The position numbers and the translations under genes are program-made. This document shows positions 1-10,194 of a stretch of 64,000 nt of DNA, one piece after another; the first letter of the stretch is position 1; every line of letters starts with the position of its first letter. Source of the DNA: Bacteroides oleiciplenus YIT 12058 (GTDB taxonomy: Bacteria > Bacteroidota > Bacteroidia > Bacteroidales > Bacteroidaceae); NCBI RefSeq assembly GCF_000315485.1, contig NZ_JH992940.1, positions 186,001 to 250,000 on the forward strand, written 5' to 3'. A model generated the notes under the pieces. The model was not told the DNA's origin and made no database searches. It saw only the letters and a program-made list of their open reading frames with translations.

Positions 1-55
1 AAACGTCCTCAAAAAAAGAAAGTGTCTCTTCTTTTCTATAGAAGTCAACACTGCA

Positions 56-85
56 CAAATATAAAGATTTAAATATTTGTACAAA
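56..85 (-). promoter_or_regulatory. Bacteroides-type promoter firing leftward out of the window
   Basis: On the minus strand a TATATTTG box (56-63) fits the -7 consensus TAnnTTTG and a TTTG (82-85) lies 18 bp upstream as a -33 box. It points to a gene left of position 1. The rest of 1-353 is AT-rich and shows no convincing ORF; it separates this promoter from the SusR-like gene. Confidence 0.5.
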
Positions 86-300
86 TCGCATAAAGAGTAA
101 AATTACTCTTTATTAACGTTGATGTAAACAGGTATAGCTATTCGGCTAAATGAAATCTACTAATTTTCTCTCAGTTTCTTTAAATAATCCTCTTACTAAG
201 GTCTGGGTGTTAGCTATTCTATTCTTTAAAGAATTCTACTTTACCTTTAAAGATATTGTGATTTAAATGCTATCTGAATAGGAATCTATCAGAATTTACT

Positions 301-308
301 TATTTTTG
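301..308 (+). promoter_or_regulatory. -7 box of the SusR-like regulator gene
   Basis: TATTTTTG matches TAnnTTTG and ends 45 bp before the ATG at 354. No clear -33 TTTG lies 19-21 bp upstream, so the promoter may be weak or activated. Confidence 0.5.
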
Positions 309-353
309 CATAGAACTTCTTGTAGAAGCAACCTTTAACTAATCGAAAATCGA

Positions 354-2012
354 ATGAAGAAAATAATCATATTCCTATATATATGTGGTGTATGTATGTG
401 CCAGCTTCATGCTGCTACCAATAATGTTGTAGACTCCCTTTTATCACAACTGGACCAAGTAATCCAAAACCGTCCCGTATACATAGAACAAAAAGAAAAG
501 AAACTGAATGACCTGAGAAAAGCCCTCAGACAACGTATTTCCGACGAGAACCGATTTACCTTGTTAGGTGAGTATCTGGATGAATACCGTTCTTATAACA
601 CAGACTCTTCTCTCTACATCTCACGCGAGAGATACCAGGTGGCACTGCGGATGAAGAACAAAGAACATCAAGACAACGCTCTTATGAATACCGCCGAGAT
701 TATGGGTACGGCAGGCATGTACAAAGAAGCCATTGACCTGATGCACAACGTACAAATCAATCAGTTGCCTGATGAACTCCACCCATACTATTATCATATC
801 TACCGTACAGTCTACGGTCTGATGGCCGATTATGCCGTTACCGAACGGGAGAAAAAACTCTATGCTGAAATAACAGACAAATATCGTGATTCCTTGCTGT
901 TGGTCAATAAGGACAACCTTCTGGTGTACACACTGATTCAGTCCGACCAGTACAATGTGCGGGGTGAGTTTGATGATGCCATTCAGTTATTGACAGATTA
1001 TCTGGCAGGACAGATAGATAATGTACACGATGTGGCAATCTGTGCCTACACATTATCGGAATCATACCGCCTGAAAGAAGACACCGAAAAAGAGAAAGAG
1101 TATCTGATTCTTTCCTCCATCGCAGATATGAAGTCTGCGGTGCGCGAATATATTTCTCTGCGAAAGCTGGCTGTGTTGCTCTATCAGGAAGGAGATATAG
1201 ACCGTGCCTATTCTTATTTGAAGCTCTGTATGGACGATGCCGTGTTCTGTAATGCCCGGTTGCGTATTCTGGAAATCTTGCAAATCTTCCCCTTTATCAA
1301 CGACGCTTACCAACAGAAGACCGATAAGCAACAGGAACAAATGGAGTGGGCATTAGTCTCTATCAGCCTGTTGTCCATCTTTCTTCTGATAGCTATCTTC
1401 TATGTATATAAGCAAATGAAACGCGTGGCTGCTGCACGCCATGAAGTGGTGGATGCCAATAAGCGACTGAAAGAATTGAATGAAGAACTCCACCGCTACA
1501 ATCTGCAACTGAAAGAAGCCAATCACATCATTGCCGAAAACTCTTATTTGAAAGAGGAATACATCGGACGATATATGGACCAGTGTTCCGTATATCTGGA
1601 GAAGATGGATAACTACCGCCGTTCATTGGGCAAGATAGCGGCAAGTGGTAAGGTGGACGAACTATATAAACACATCAAATCTTCCAAATTTATAGACGAA
1701 GAGCTGAAAGACTTTTATGCGAACTTCGACAACACCTTCTTGCAACTGTTCCCCACTTTTGTAGAAGACTTCAATGCTTTGCTTGCCGATGGCGAACAGA
1801 TTTATCCGAAAGCCAACGAACGGATGAGTACGGAGTTACGCATTTTCGCCTTGATTCGTTTGGGTATTACCGACAGTGTGAAGATAGCTCAGTTCTTGCG
1901 CTATTCTGTGACCACCATATATAATTACCGTACAAAGGTTCGCAACAAAGCCGTCGGCGAGCGTGACTTACTGGAACAGGAAGTGATGAAGATAGGTAAA
2001 TCTAAAGGCTGA
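354..2012 (+). CDS. SusR-like membrane-spanning transcriptional regulator
   Basis: A 552-residue protein with a signal-like N-terminus, a helical repeat (TPR-like) region to about residue 325, one strong transmembrane helix at about 332-352, a charged coiled-coil-like stretch (about 355-400) and a C-terminal helical segment (about 491-545) that resembles a LuxR-type helix-turn-helix. This is the architecture of SusR, the inner-membrane maltose sensor that activates the sus operon of B. thetaiotaomicron, and of DUF6377 proteins beside other PULs. It lies directly upstream of the susC-like gene on the same strand. I infer that it senses a periplasmic gluco-oligosaccharide, probably an isomaltose-type dextran fragment, and activates the genes at 2261-15145. 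The ligand is inferred from the neighbouring enzymes only. Confidence 0.8.
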   Translation: MKKIIIFLYICGVCMCQLHAATNNVVDSLLSQLDQVIQNRPVYIEQKEKKLNDLRKALRQRISDENRFTLLGEYLDEYRSYNTDSSLYISRERYQVALRMKNKEHQDNALMNTAEIMGTAGMYKEAIDLMHNVQINQLPDELHPYYYHIYRTVYGLMADYAVTEREKKLYAEITDKYRDSLLLVNKDNLLVYTLIQSDQYNVRGEFDDAIQLLTDYLAGQIDNVHDVAICAYTLSESYRLKEDTEKEKEYLILSSIADMKSAVREYISLRKLAVLLYQEGDIDRAYSYLKLCMDDAVFCNARLRILEILQIFPFINDAYQQKTDKQQEQMEWALVSISLLSIFLLIAIFYVYKQMKRVAAARHEVVDANKRLKELNEELHRYNLQLKEANHIIAENSYLKEEYIGRYMDQCSVYLEKMDNYRRSLGKIAASGKVDELYKHIKSSKFIDEELKDFYANFDNTFLQLFPTFVEDFNALLADGEQIYPKANERMSTELRIFALIRLGITDSVKIAQFLRYSVTTIYNYRTKVRNKAVGERDLLEQEVMKIGKSKG

Positions 2013-2100
2013 AATACCGATTTCAGATCCTATTAGTGTCCTTTTTACTATTATATTCTTACTACTTTTTTGAGATAATACTACTATTCTACTTCATTGA

Positions 2101-2147
2101 ATATTAGTCGTTTATGGCTTTTGAAACGGCTGATATTACTACTTTTT
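2101..2147 (+). promoter_or_regulatory. Hairpin followed by T-rich tract upstream of susC-like gene
   Basis: Positions 2101-2113 pair with 2124-2136 over 13 bp (two G-U pairs) around a 10-nt loop, and a T-rich stretch follows. It may be the terminator of the regulator gene or an attenuator in the susC leader. The 12-mer TTACTACTTTTT occurs at 2059-2070 and again at 2136-2147, a possible activator site pair. No clear TAnnTTTG promoter was seen, as expected if the regulator supplies activation. Confidence 0.4.
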
Positions 2148-2260
2148 CACTCTTTCCTTCTTCATCGGCTCTTCTTATCCGATACATTTGCATTGTTCCT
2201 CTCACGGAGGGACAACCGCATGTGACTTATGTTTTATTATTAACTTTAAATTCGTATATT

Positions 2261-5260
2261 ATGCAAAAGTACAAAATGCCGATCAGGCTTCGAATCATGG
2301 TTTGTCTGATAGGAATGTTACTTCCGATGTGCATGTTCGCACAGCAAATCACAGTACAAGGTGTAGTGAAGGACCAGACGGGTGAAACCGTTATCGGTGC
2401 CAGTGTGGTGCAGAAGGGCACGACGAATGGAACGATAACAGGTATCGATGGCGATTTCTTATTGAATGTGCCTTCAGATGCCGTTCTGGTAGTCTCGTTT
2501 GTGGGTTACAAGACTTCGGAAATCCCCGTCAAAGGACAGAAACAAGTTCAGGTAATGCTGTCCGAAGACAGTGAGATACTGGATGAAGTGGTGGTGATAG
2601 GCTATGGAACCATGAAGAAAAGCGATTTGACAGGCGCTGTATCTTCTTTGGGTAGCAAGGATATTAAAGATACTCCTGTATCTAATTTAGGACAGGCCAT
2701 TCAAGGTCGCATCTCCGGCGTACAGGTAGTGGATGCCGGAAAGCCGGGTGACAATGTTTCTATCAAGATTCGTGGTTTGGGTTCAATCAATAACTGCGAT
2801 CCGCTGGTGGTGATAGACGGAGTGCCTACCGACCTGGGATTATCTTCTCTGAACATGGCGGATGTGGAACGTCTGGACGTACTGAAAGACGCATCAGCTA
2901 CAGCTATTTACGGTTCGCGGGGAGCCAATGGAGTGGTGATGATTACTACCAAGCGTGGAACGGAAGGAAAAGGCAAGCTATCAGTATCCGCCAATTGTGC
3001 TTTCCAGAATGCCACGAATGTTCCTTCTTTGCTGAATGCCGCCCAGTATGCGGAATTGAGCAACGACATGATGACGAATAGCGGACGCAACCCCAATCCG
3101 AATTGGGCGAACCCTTCCGAACTGGGTGCAGGCACCGACTGGATGGATGAATTGCTTCGCACGGGTATCATGCAGAACTACACGGTAAGTTATTCCGGAG
3201 GTAATGAGAAATCCCATTATTATGTGTCCGGTGGTTTCCTCGACCAGTCGGGTATCGTAAGCAGTGTGAATTATCGTCGTTTCACATTCCAGTCGAACAG
3301 CGATGCGCAGGTGCTGAAGTGGTTGAAATTCTCTAATAATATTACTTTCAGCACCGATACGAAAGACTCGGGCGGCTATAATATAGGTGATGCGCTGAAA
3401 GCTCTTCCCGTTCTTCCGGTGAAGAATGAAGACGGTTCCTGGAGCGGACCGGAGGGTAATTCGGAATGGTACGGCAGCATCCGTAACCCGATAGGGCCTA
3501 CGCAACTCAACAAGAGCCAGACGAAAGGTTATAATTTCCTTGCCAACCTGACAGCGGAACTGACCTTTACCAAATGGCTGAAATTCAAGAGCACATTCGG
3601 TTATGACGCCAAGTTCTGGTTTATCGACAATTTCACTCCGAAGTATAACTGGAAGCCTATTCCGACGGAAGAAACCTCCCGCTATAAGAGCGATAATAAA
3701 TCATTCACCTATTTGTGGGATAACTATTTCCTGTTTGACTATACGTTTGCCGAAAAGCATCGTGTAGGCTTGATGGCAGGTTCTTCCGCACAGTGGAATG
3801 AGAACGATTATCTGAATGCGCAGAAGAATGTCTTCATGTTTGATAATGTGCATGAAATGGATAACGGTCAGGAGATGTACGCCATTGGCGGCAGTTCCAA
3901 TGAATGGGCATTGCTTTCATACATGGCACGCGTCAATTACTCATACGAAGACCGTTATCTGTTGACGGCAACTGTTCGCCGTGACGGTTCCAGCCGTTTC
4001 GGTAAGAAAAATCGTTGGGGTACTTTTCCGTCAATCTCTGTGGCATGGCGTGTTTCACAGGAAAAGTGGTTCCCGCAGAATAAGTATGTAAACGACCTGA
4101 AACTGCGCGTTGGATATGGTGTGACGGGTAGCCAGGCAAGTGTGGGCAATTACAGTTATCTGGCATCTTATAATACCAGTGTATATCCGTTTGGGACAAC
4201 AAGCGGCAATCAGACGGCGTTGGTTTCTTCCACGCTTGCCAATCCTTATATTCATTGGGAAGAGGTGGCGCAGACGAATATCGGTTTTGATGCCTCCCTG
4301 TTCAATTCGCGTATCACTGTCTCGCTGGATGCTTATCTGAAAGAGACCAGAGATATGTTGGTGAAAGCGTCTATTCCTATCACGTCGGGTTTTGAAGACA
4401 CTACCACTACTTACACCAATGCCGGTAAAGTCCGCAATCAGGGTTTGGAAATGAGCTTGCACACCATCAACCTGACAGGCGAACTGGGCTGGGAGACAAA
4501 CCTGACCGCCACTTATAATAAGAATAAGATTAAAGATCTGAACAGTGCGGTTCCTTACTATATCAACCAGATTAACAACTCTTACGTGACGATGTTGGCA
4601 AAGGATTATCCGATTAACGTATTCTATGGTTACGTGACGGATGGACTGTTTCAAAATCAGGCGGAAGTGGATGCGCATGCCGTGCAGCCGGGAGCGGAGC
4701 CGGGCGACATTCGTTTCAGAGATTTGAATAACGACGGTGTCATCAATGACAGTGACCGTACGGTGATAGGCAATCCTAATCCGAGTTGGTTCTACTCAAT
4801 GAACAACAGTTTGTCCTATAAAGGTTTTGAGTTGTCCGTCTTCCTTCAGGGAGTGGCCGGCAACAAGATTTATAATGCCAACAATATCGATAACGTCGGT
4901 ATGGCTGCCGCATACAATCAGACCAGCGATGTACTGAAACGTTGGAGAGGAGAGGGAACAAGCTATTCCATGCCGCGTGCCGTCTTCGGTGACCCGAACC
5001 AGAACTGCCGTGTATCCGACCGCTTTGTGGAGGACGGTTCTTATCTCCGTCTGAAGAATATCACGCTTTCCTATACTTTCCCCAAGCAGTGGTTGCAGAA
5101 GATACAGATAGAGAATGCGCGCCTTTCCGTCTCTTGCGAGAATGTGGCTACCATCACCGGATATTCCGGTTTCGACCCGGAGGTGGACATCAACGGAATC
5201 GATTCAGCTCGCTATCCCATCTCCCGTACATTCAGTGTAGGTTTAAACTTTAACTTTTAA
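2261..5260 (+). CDS. SusC/RagA-family TonB-dependent outer-membrane transporter
   Basis: A 999-residue protein starting at the ATG at 2261, which gives a proper signal peptide ending at MCMFAQQ. An earlier in-frame ATG at 2114 would add 49 residues without signal character and is rejected. After the signal come a carboxypeptidase-D regulatory-like domain (ITVQGVVKDQTGETVIGASV), the SusC hallmark DEVVVIGYGTMKKSDLTGAV, a plug domain and a 22-strand-type barrel ending in the terminal aromatic motif GLNFNF. It imports oligosaccharides through the outer membrane using TonB energy, working with the SusD-like lipoprotein encoded 12 bp downstream. Substrate (dextran oligosaccharides) is inferred from the GH66/GH31/GH97 genes in the locus. 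Confidence 0.95.
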   Translation: MQKYKMPIRLRIMVCLIGMLLPMCMFAQQITVQGVVKDQTGETVIGASVVQKGTTNGTITGIDGDFLLNVPSDAVLVVSFVGYKTSEIPVKGQKQVQVMLSEDSEILDEVVVIGYGTMKKSDLTGAVSSLGSKDIKDTPVSNLGQAIQGRISGVQVVDAGKPGDNVSIKIRGLGSINNCDPLVVIDGVPTDLGLSSLNMADVERLDVLKDASATAIYGSRGANGVVMITTKRGTEGKGKLSVSANCAFQNATNVPSLLNAAQYAELSNDMMTNSGRNPNPNWANPSELGAGTDWMDELLRTGIMQNYTVSYSGGNEKSHYYVSGGFLDQSGIVSSVNYRRFTFQSNSDAQVLKWLKFSNNITFSTDTKDSGGYNIGDALKALPVLPVKNEDGSWSGPEGNSEWYGSIRNPIGPTQLNKSQTKGYNFLANLTAELTFTKWLKFKSTFGYDAKFWFIDNFTPKYNWKPIPTEETSRYKSDNKSFTYLWDNYFLFDYTFAEKHRVGLMAGSSAQWNENDYLNAQKNVFMFDNVHEMDNGQEMYAIGGSSNEWALLSYMARVNYSYEDRYLLTATVRRDGSSRFGKKNRWGTFPSISVAWRVSQEKWFPQNKYVNDLKLRVGYGVTGSQASVGNYSYLASYNTSVYPFGTTSGNQTALVSSTLANPYIHWEEVAQTNIGFDASLFNSRITVSLDAYLKETRDMLVKASIPITSGFEDTTTTYTNAGKVRNQGLEMSLHTINLTGELGWETNLTATYNKNKIKDLNSAVPYYINQINNSYVTMLAKDYPINVFYGYVTDGLFQNQAEVDAHAVQPGAEPGDIRFRDLNNDGVINDSDRTVIGNPNPSWFYSMNNSLSYKGFELSVFLQGVAGNKIYNANNIDNVGMAAAYNQTSDVLKRWRGEGTSYSMPRAVFGDPNQNCRVSDRFVEDGSYLRLKNITLSYTFPKQWLQKIQIENARLSVSCENVATITGYSGFDPEVDINGIDSARYPISRTFSVGLNFNF

Positions 5261-5272
5261 ATTGATTCGGAT

Positions 5273-6763
5273 ATGAAAAAGATAACAAACTTAGTATATG
5301 CGCTGGTCATGTTAATGCTGGTTTCATGTAATGACTTCCTTGATAAGTCTCCCAAATATGCGGTTGACCCCGAAACGACGGTGACCGACGACGTTGCCGT
5401 GGCACTGACGAATGCTTGCTACAAGGCACTTCAATCCTCTAATCTGTATAATCAGCGCATGTGGTCGCTTGATATTGTTGCAGGAAATAGTCTGGTGGGT
5501 GCCGGCGGTGGCACTGACGGTCTGGAAACCATACAGGCATCCAATTTTATCACGCAGAGCGATAATGGTATGGCATTGTATATGTGGCGTTCCCCGTGGG
5601 TAGGCATCGGGCAGTGTAACATTGTGCTGACCAGTCTTCCGCAGGCTGAAGCCGTGTCGGAGAGTATCAAGAACCGTTGCATGGGTGAGGCTTATTTCCT
5701 TCGCGCCCACTACTATTATATTTTGGCGCGTTTGTACGGCGGTGTACCTTTGCGCTTGGAGCCCTATAATCCGGGTGAGTCCACGGCAATAGCCCGTACT
5801 ACCATAGATCAGACTTACGAACAGATTATTTCCGATTGTAAGAATGCCGTCGATTTGCTTCCTGCAAAAGCTGAATATAGCGAAGAACAGAAAGGACGTG
5901 CATGCAAGGATGCCGCTCTGGCTATGCTGGCGGATATCTATCTGACCTTGGCCCCCAATCACACAAGTTATTATGAAGATGTGGTGGATTTGTGCAACGA
6001 AATCACGAATCTGGGCTATGACCTTTCCACCTGCAAGTATGAAGACAACTTCGATGCCACTATCAATAATGGTCCTGAGTCTTTGTTCGAGGTACAATAT
6101 TCTGGTAGTACGGAATATGATTTCTGGGGTACGGACGGTCAGTCTTCCTGGCTCTCCACTTTTATGGGGCCGCGCAACTCGGACTTTGTAGCAGGCAGTT
6201 ACGGTTGGAATCAACCTACGGAGGAGTTTGTGGGACAATATGAAGAAGGTGATAAACGGAAAGACCTAACGGTTCTTTACGACGGTTGTCCGGACTTCGA
6301 TGGAAAGACTTATAAGAGTTCTTATTCCAATACCGGATATAATGTTCGTAAGTTTCTGGTTTCCAAAACCATCTCTCCGGAGTATAATACAAACCCGAAT
6401 AATTTTGTTGTTTACCGCTATGCGGATGTTCTTCTGAAAAAGGCGGAAGCATTGAACGAAATGGGACAACCTAATCAGGCTGCTGCACCCTTGAATATCG
6501 TTCGTAAACGTGCCGGACTGCCTGAAGTTTCAGGCCTGTCACAAGATGCCATGCGTGAAAAGATTATTCACGAACGCCGCATGGAACTTGCTTTCGAAGG
6601 GCATCGCTGGTTCGATATGATCCGCGTCAACAATGGCGAGTATGCCATCCGGTTCCTGCAATCCATCGGTAAGAGCAGTGTGAATAAAAATCGTTTGCTG
6701 TTCCCCATTCCGCAGACAGAAATGGATGCAAACGTATTGATGACACAGAATACAGGCTATTAA
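5273..6763 (+). CDS. SusD-like surface glycan-binding lipoprotein
   Basis: A 496-residue RagB/SusD-family protein. The N-terminus MKKITNLVYALVMLMLVSC is a lipoprotein signal with the acylated Cys at 19, followed by the typical NDFLDKSP. The family's TPR-like helices carry AYFLRAHYYYILARLYGGVP, and the C-terminus has the usual HERRMELAFEGHRWFDMIR. It forms the lid over the SusC-like pore and binds the incoming glycan. The gene follows the susC-like gene after 12 bp and precedes the SusE-like gene after 22 bp, so the three are surely co-transcribed. Confidence 0.95.
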   Translation: MKKITNLVYALVMLMLVSCNDFLDKSPKYAVDPETTVTDDVAVALTNACYKALQSSNLYNQRMWSLDIVAGNSLVGAGGGTDGLETIQASNFITQSDNGMALYMWRSPWVGIGQCNIVLTSLPQAEAVSESIKNRCMGEAYFLRAHYYYILARLYGGVPLRLEPYNPGESTAIARTTIDQTYEQIISDCKNAVDLLPAKAEYSEEQKGRACKDAALAMLADIYLTLAPNHTSYYEDVVDLCNEITNLGYDLSTCKYEDNFDATINNGPESLFEVQYSGSTEYDFWGTDGQSSWLSTFMGPRNSDFVAGSYGWNQPTEEFVGQYEEGDKRKDLTVLYDGCPDFDGKTYKSSYSNTGYNVRKFLVSKTISPEYNTNPNNFVVYRYADVLLKKAEALNEMGQPNQAAAPLNIVRKRAGLPEVSGLSQDAMREKIIHERRMELAFEGHRWFDMIRVNNGEYAIRFLQSIGKSSVNKNRLLFPIPQTEMDANVLMTQNTGY

Positions 6764-6785
6764 TTACATAAATCAGAAGAAGAAT

Positions 6786-8282
6786 ATGAAAAGATATATT
6801 TCACATTTAGTATTTGCGTTGCTGGGTTGCATGGCATTGTCTGCATGTGTGGATAATGACTATATGGAACTGGACAAGGGACACAATGAGTTGGCGCTTT
6901 CCACCAGCAATACCGAAGTAATTTTGAACGAGCAGGCTCATGCCGAGGATGCGCTGGAACTTTCCTGGACAACGGGAACTAATTATGGGACAGGGAATAA
7001 AATCTCCTATACGCTGGAGCTTGCCCGTGCGGGAAGCAATTTTGCTACTCCTTACGTTGCCTTGGAGAATGCCGTGCAGGAATATACTTGGAAGAAAAGT
7101 GTAGAGGAACTGAACGATATTCTTCGTGGGCACTTCGGGATGGAAACTGCCGGAAACATTTCGCTGGAAGCACGTCTGACAGCTAAAGTTGCGGACAGGG
7201 AAGAAGTGCAGGTGGCGACCACCTCATTCAGTGTCGCCGCTTATGAACCGCTGACTTTTACTCTTTATCTGGTAGGCGACGCCACTCCCGGTGGTTGGAG
7301 TGCGGATGATGCAACGGAGATGACACGGAAAGATAACGGTATATTTACATGGACGGGAAAGATGACACCCGGTTCATTCAAGTTTATCACTACGCTGGGG
7401 GCGTTCCTGCCATCTTATAATAAAGGAACAGATGGAAAATTGGTGCTTCGTACCAGCGATAGCCAGCCGGATGAAACTTTTACAGTCGAAGAGGATTTCA
7501 ACTATATAGTCGAGGCGAACCTATTTACCGGCGTTGTCACCCTGACTCAGACGGAGAATCTGAAACCAGCTTATGACCAGCTTTATTTTATAGGTAATGC
7601 CACAGATTGGAACTTTGTGTCGATGAAGCGGGATGTGCTTGATGCATTTCTATTCCGTTATGGCAAATTCTTTGAAACGGGTAAAGGCGGAGAGTTCAAG
7701 TTTGGTACTTCGGAAGGAAGTTGGGAAAATATGTATAAGGCAAAGAATGCCGATGCAGCTTACACGGATATGGAAATGGTATTTGTGAAAGGTTTCGATC
7801 CCGATAACAAGTGGGTACTGAAGAATGCTGAATGCGGCAAGGCGTATAAGATTTGCGTAGACATTCGTGCAGGTAAGGAACGCATGATGATGAGTGAGTT
7901 TGTGCCATACGAGATGATCTATATGGTAGGCGATGCTGCACCTGCGGGATGGACTATCGGTGATGCTACTCCGATGCAGGCTACGGATAATCCGTATGTA
8001 TTCACCTGGCAAGGTGTGCTGAATGCGGGCGAGTTGAAATTGACTTGCGACAAAAAAGAAGATTGGAACGGTGCCTGGTTTATGCCGACCGTGGCCGACA
8101 AGCAGCCTACGGGGGAAACAGAGCCAATGTTGTTCTTGGATAAGTCCAGCGATGCGTTTAAAGCCCAGTATCCGGATGTAATGGTTGGCGGTATCGATCA
8201 GAAATGGAAGATTACGACAGCAGGTTCTTATAAGATAACGCTAAACCAATTGGAAGAGACTATTTCGATAGTGAAGCAATGA
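6786..8282 (+). CDS. SusE/SusF-like surface glycan-binding lipoprotein
   Basis: A 498-residue protein with a lipoprotein signal (Cys at 21, LSACVDNDY), an N-terminal SusE immunoglobulin-like domain (about 35-155) and three repeated starch-binding-type modules that start with LYLVGDATPGGW (about 160), LYFIGNATDWN (about 267) and IYMVGDAAPAGW (about 378). SusE and SusF bind starch at the cell surface with tandem modules of this kind. The aromatic residues in each repeat fit glucan binding. Position between the SusD-like and GH66 genes indicates that it holds dextran near the surface endo-enzyme. The exact ligand has to be inferred. Confidence 0.85.
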   Translation: MKRYISHLVFALLGCMALSACVDNDYMELDKGHNELALSTSNTEVILNEQAHAEDALELSWTTGTNYGTGNKISYTLELARAGSNFATPYVALENAVQEYTWKKSVEELNDILRGHFGMETAGNISLEARLTAKVADREEVQVATTSFSVAAYEPLTFTLYLVGDATPGGWSADDATEMTRKDNGIFTWTGKMTPGSFKFITTLGAFLPSYNKGTDGKLVLRTSDSQPDETFTVEEDFNYIVEANLFTGVVTLTQTENLKPAYDQLYFIGNATDWNFVSMKRDVLDAFLFRYGKFFETGKGGEFKFGTSEGSWENMYKAKNADAAYTDMEMVFVKGFDPDNKWVLKNAECGKAYKICVDIRAGKERMMMSEFVPYEMIYMVGDAAPAGWTIGDATPMQATDNPYVFTWQGVLNAGELKLTCDKKEDWNGAWFMPTVADKQPTGETEPMLFLDKSSDAFKAQYPDVMVGGIDQKWKITTAGSYKITLNQLEETISIVKQ

Positions 8283-8303
8283 TAGTTCTTAAAATTCAAT
8301 AGG

Positions 8304-10094
8304 ATGAAATATATAATTTATGCAATTACCACACTGTTCTTTCTGGCCTCGTGCAGCAAAGACAATGATGAAACCGGCGGTGGTTCCGGTGGAGGAGGTG
8401 AAATTGGCGGAGTGACTGATGTCACTCCGGTAACCTCCGATTTAACCGTAAGCCTCGTTACCGATAAGGCCTGTTACAAACCGGGTGAAACTGTATCTTT
8501 TACAGCCGATGCCCTGCCTGCGGGAGCAAAGATACGCTATCGTACCCAGAACAAAGTCGTCTCCGAACAAGCCGCTGTAGGTACTTCCTGGACGTGGACT
8601 GCACCGGCAACAGATTTTATCGGTTATCTGGCAGATGTATACCGCACGAAAGATGACGGTACAGAAGTTATTCTCGGCACTATTGCCGTAGATGTATCCA
8701 GCGACTGGATCCGTTTTCCCCGTTACGGCTTTGTCGCCACCTTCGATGCTTCTAAAACAGAAAGTAAAATTCAGGAAGAAATGGCTTTCCTGAATCGTTG
8801 CCATATCAATGGTGTGCAGTTTCAGGATTGGCACAACAAACACCACTGGCCATTAGGTGGCATGCGCGAACAGTTGGATGCGGTATATAAAGACATTGCC
8901 AACCGGGACATTTACACGCAATCGGTAAAAGACTATATTCGCATTCAGCATACATACGGAATGAAGTCTATGTTCTATAATCTTTGTTTCGGTGCACTCG
9001 ACGATGCTGCCAATGATGGTGTGAAAGAAGAATGGTACATCTTTAAGGGCGCGGGACATACGGATAAGGATGCGCACACCTTGCCCGACAGTTGGAAAAG
9101 TAATATCTATCTTCTTGATCCTTCCAACACAGAATGGCAAGCTTACATAGCCCAGCGCAATGATGATGTCTATGCCAATCTTGATTTCGACGGCTATCAG
9201 ATAGACCAGTTAGGAAACCGGGGCGACCGCTACGACTACAAAGGAAACAAGGTGAATCTTCCCAAGTCCTACACCTCGTTCATCGACGCCATGAAGCAAC
9301 GGCATCCCGAAAAGCGCCTGGTGATGAATGCCGTCAGCAGCTACGGCGCCTCCCAGATTGCCGGGACGGGCAAAGTCGATTTCCTTTATAATGAAGTTTG
9401 GGGAGATGAGGCGGACTTTACGGATTTATACACCATTCTGAAAGCCAATCATCAATACGGCAACCAAACGTTGAAAACAGTATTTGCCGCCTACATGAAC
9501 TATGAAAAGAGTTCTGGAGACTTCAATATGCCGGGAGTCTTGCTGACGGATGCGGTGATGTTTGCCCTTGGCGGTTCTCATCTGGAACTGGGAGGCGACC
9601 ACATGCTATGCAGCGAATACTTCCCGAACACCCGCCTACGGATGAGTGATGCGTTGCAGACTGCCATCGTGCGTTATTATGACTTTATGACTGCCTATCA
9701 GAACCTCCTTCGTGATGGTGGAGAGGAAGAAAAGGTCACTCTGAACTGTACTGATGCCAGCAAGAATCTAAGTTTGAATGTCTGGCCACCCAAGAAATCG
9801 TCCATAACGGCTTTTGCCAAAAGAGTAAATGGCCGGCAGGTAGTCCATCTGCTCAATTTCCTCAGCGCAAACAGTCTGAGTTGGAGAGACCTCGACGGCA
9901 GCATGCCCGAACCGCGCCTGGTGACTAAAGTGCCTTTGAAGCTGGAAGTCGTCGGGAAAGTAAGCAAAGTGTGGGTCGCTACTCCCGACGCTCATGCCGG
10001 AGCTTCGCAGGAACTGGCTTTTGAGCAGAAAGACGGAGCGATAACCTTTACGCTTCCTTCACTGAAATACTGGACAATGATTGTGATAGAATAA
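8304..10094 (+). CDS. GH66 lipoprotein, dextranase or cycloisomaltooligosaccharide-forming enzyme
   Basis: A 596-residue protein with lipoprotein signal (Cys at 17, LASCSKDND) and a glycine-rich linker, placing it on the cell surface. An N-terminal beta domain is followed by a (beta/alpha)8 domain of family GH66. The likely nucleophile is Asp301 in YQIDQLGNRG and the acid/base Glu364 in YNEVWGDEADF; their 63-residue spacing is close to that of the Asp385/Glu453 pair of Streptococcus mutans dextranase. GH66 enzymes cut alpha-1,6-glucan internally, and some also cyclise the products. No inserted CBM35 domain is evident, which favours a plain dextranase. The B. thetaiotaomicron BT3087 gene holds the equivalent place in its dextran locus. 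It is the surface endo-enzyme, taking the role SusG has for starch. Confidence 0.88.
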   Translation: MKYIIYAITTLFFLASCSKDNDETGGGSGGGGEIGGVTDVTPVTSDLTVSLVTDKACYKPGETVSFTADALPAGAKIRYRTQNKVVSEQAAVGTSWTWTAPATDFIGYLADVYRTKDDGTEVILGTIAVDVSSDWIRFPRYGFVATFDASKTESKIQEEMAFLNRCHINGVQFQDWHNKHHWPLGGMREQLDAVYKDIANRDIYTQSVKDYIRIQHTYGMKSMFYNLCFGALDDAANDGVKEEWYIFKGAGHTDKDAHTLPDSWKSNIYLLDPSNTEWQAYIAQRNDDVYANLDFDGYQIDQLGNRGDRYDYKGNKVNLPKSYTSFIDAMKQRHPEKRLVMNAVSSYGASQIAGTGKVDFLYNEVWGDEADFTDLYTILKANHQYGNQTLKTVFAAYMNYEKSSGDFNMPGVLLTDAVMFALGGSHLELGGDHMLCSEYFPNTRLRMSDALQTAIVRYYDFMTAYQNLLRDGGEEEKVTLNCTDASKNLSLNVWPPKKSSITAFAKRVNGRQVVHLLNFLSANSLSWRDLDGSMPEPRLVTKVPLKLEVVGKVSKVWVATPDAHAGASQELAFEQKDGAITFTLPSLKYWTMIVIE

Positions 10095-10194
10095 AGCTGT
10101 TATTGGAGTTGATTTAAGATTGCCCAAGAATGAATCAGCTTCACCAATACGCCTACTTAGTTTGTTGATTATCAATAGATAGCATTTACATTCT

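Noticed and set aside
2114..2260. N-terminal extension of the SusC-like frame
   Set aside because: The 49 extra residues have no signal or homology, cover the hairpin and T-rich leader, and the ATG at 2261 starts a proper signal peptide.
5324..6238. 304-codon antisense frame opposite the SusD-like gene
   Set aside because: It has no recognisable motif and mirrors a conserved gene on the other strand; the same holds for other long antisense frames (for example 4055-4678, 11226-11912, 31812-32399).
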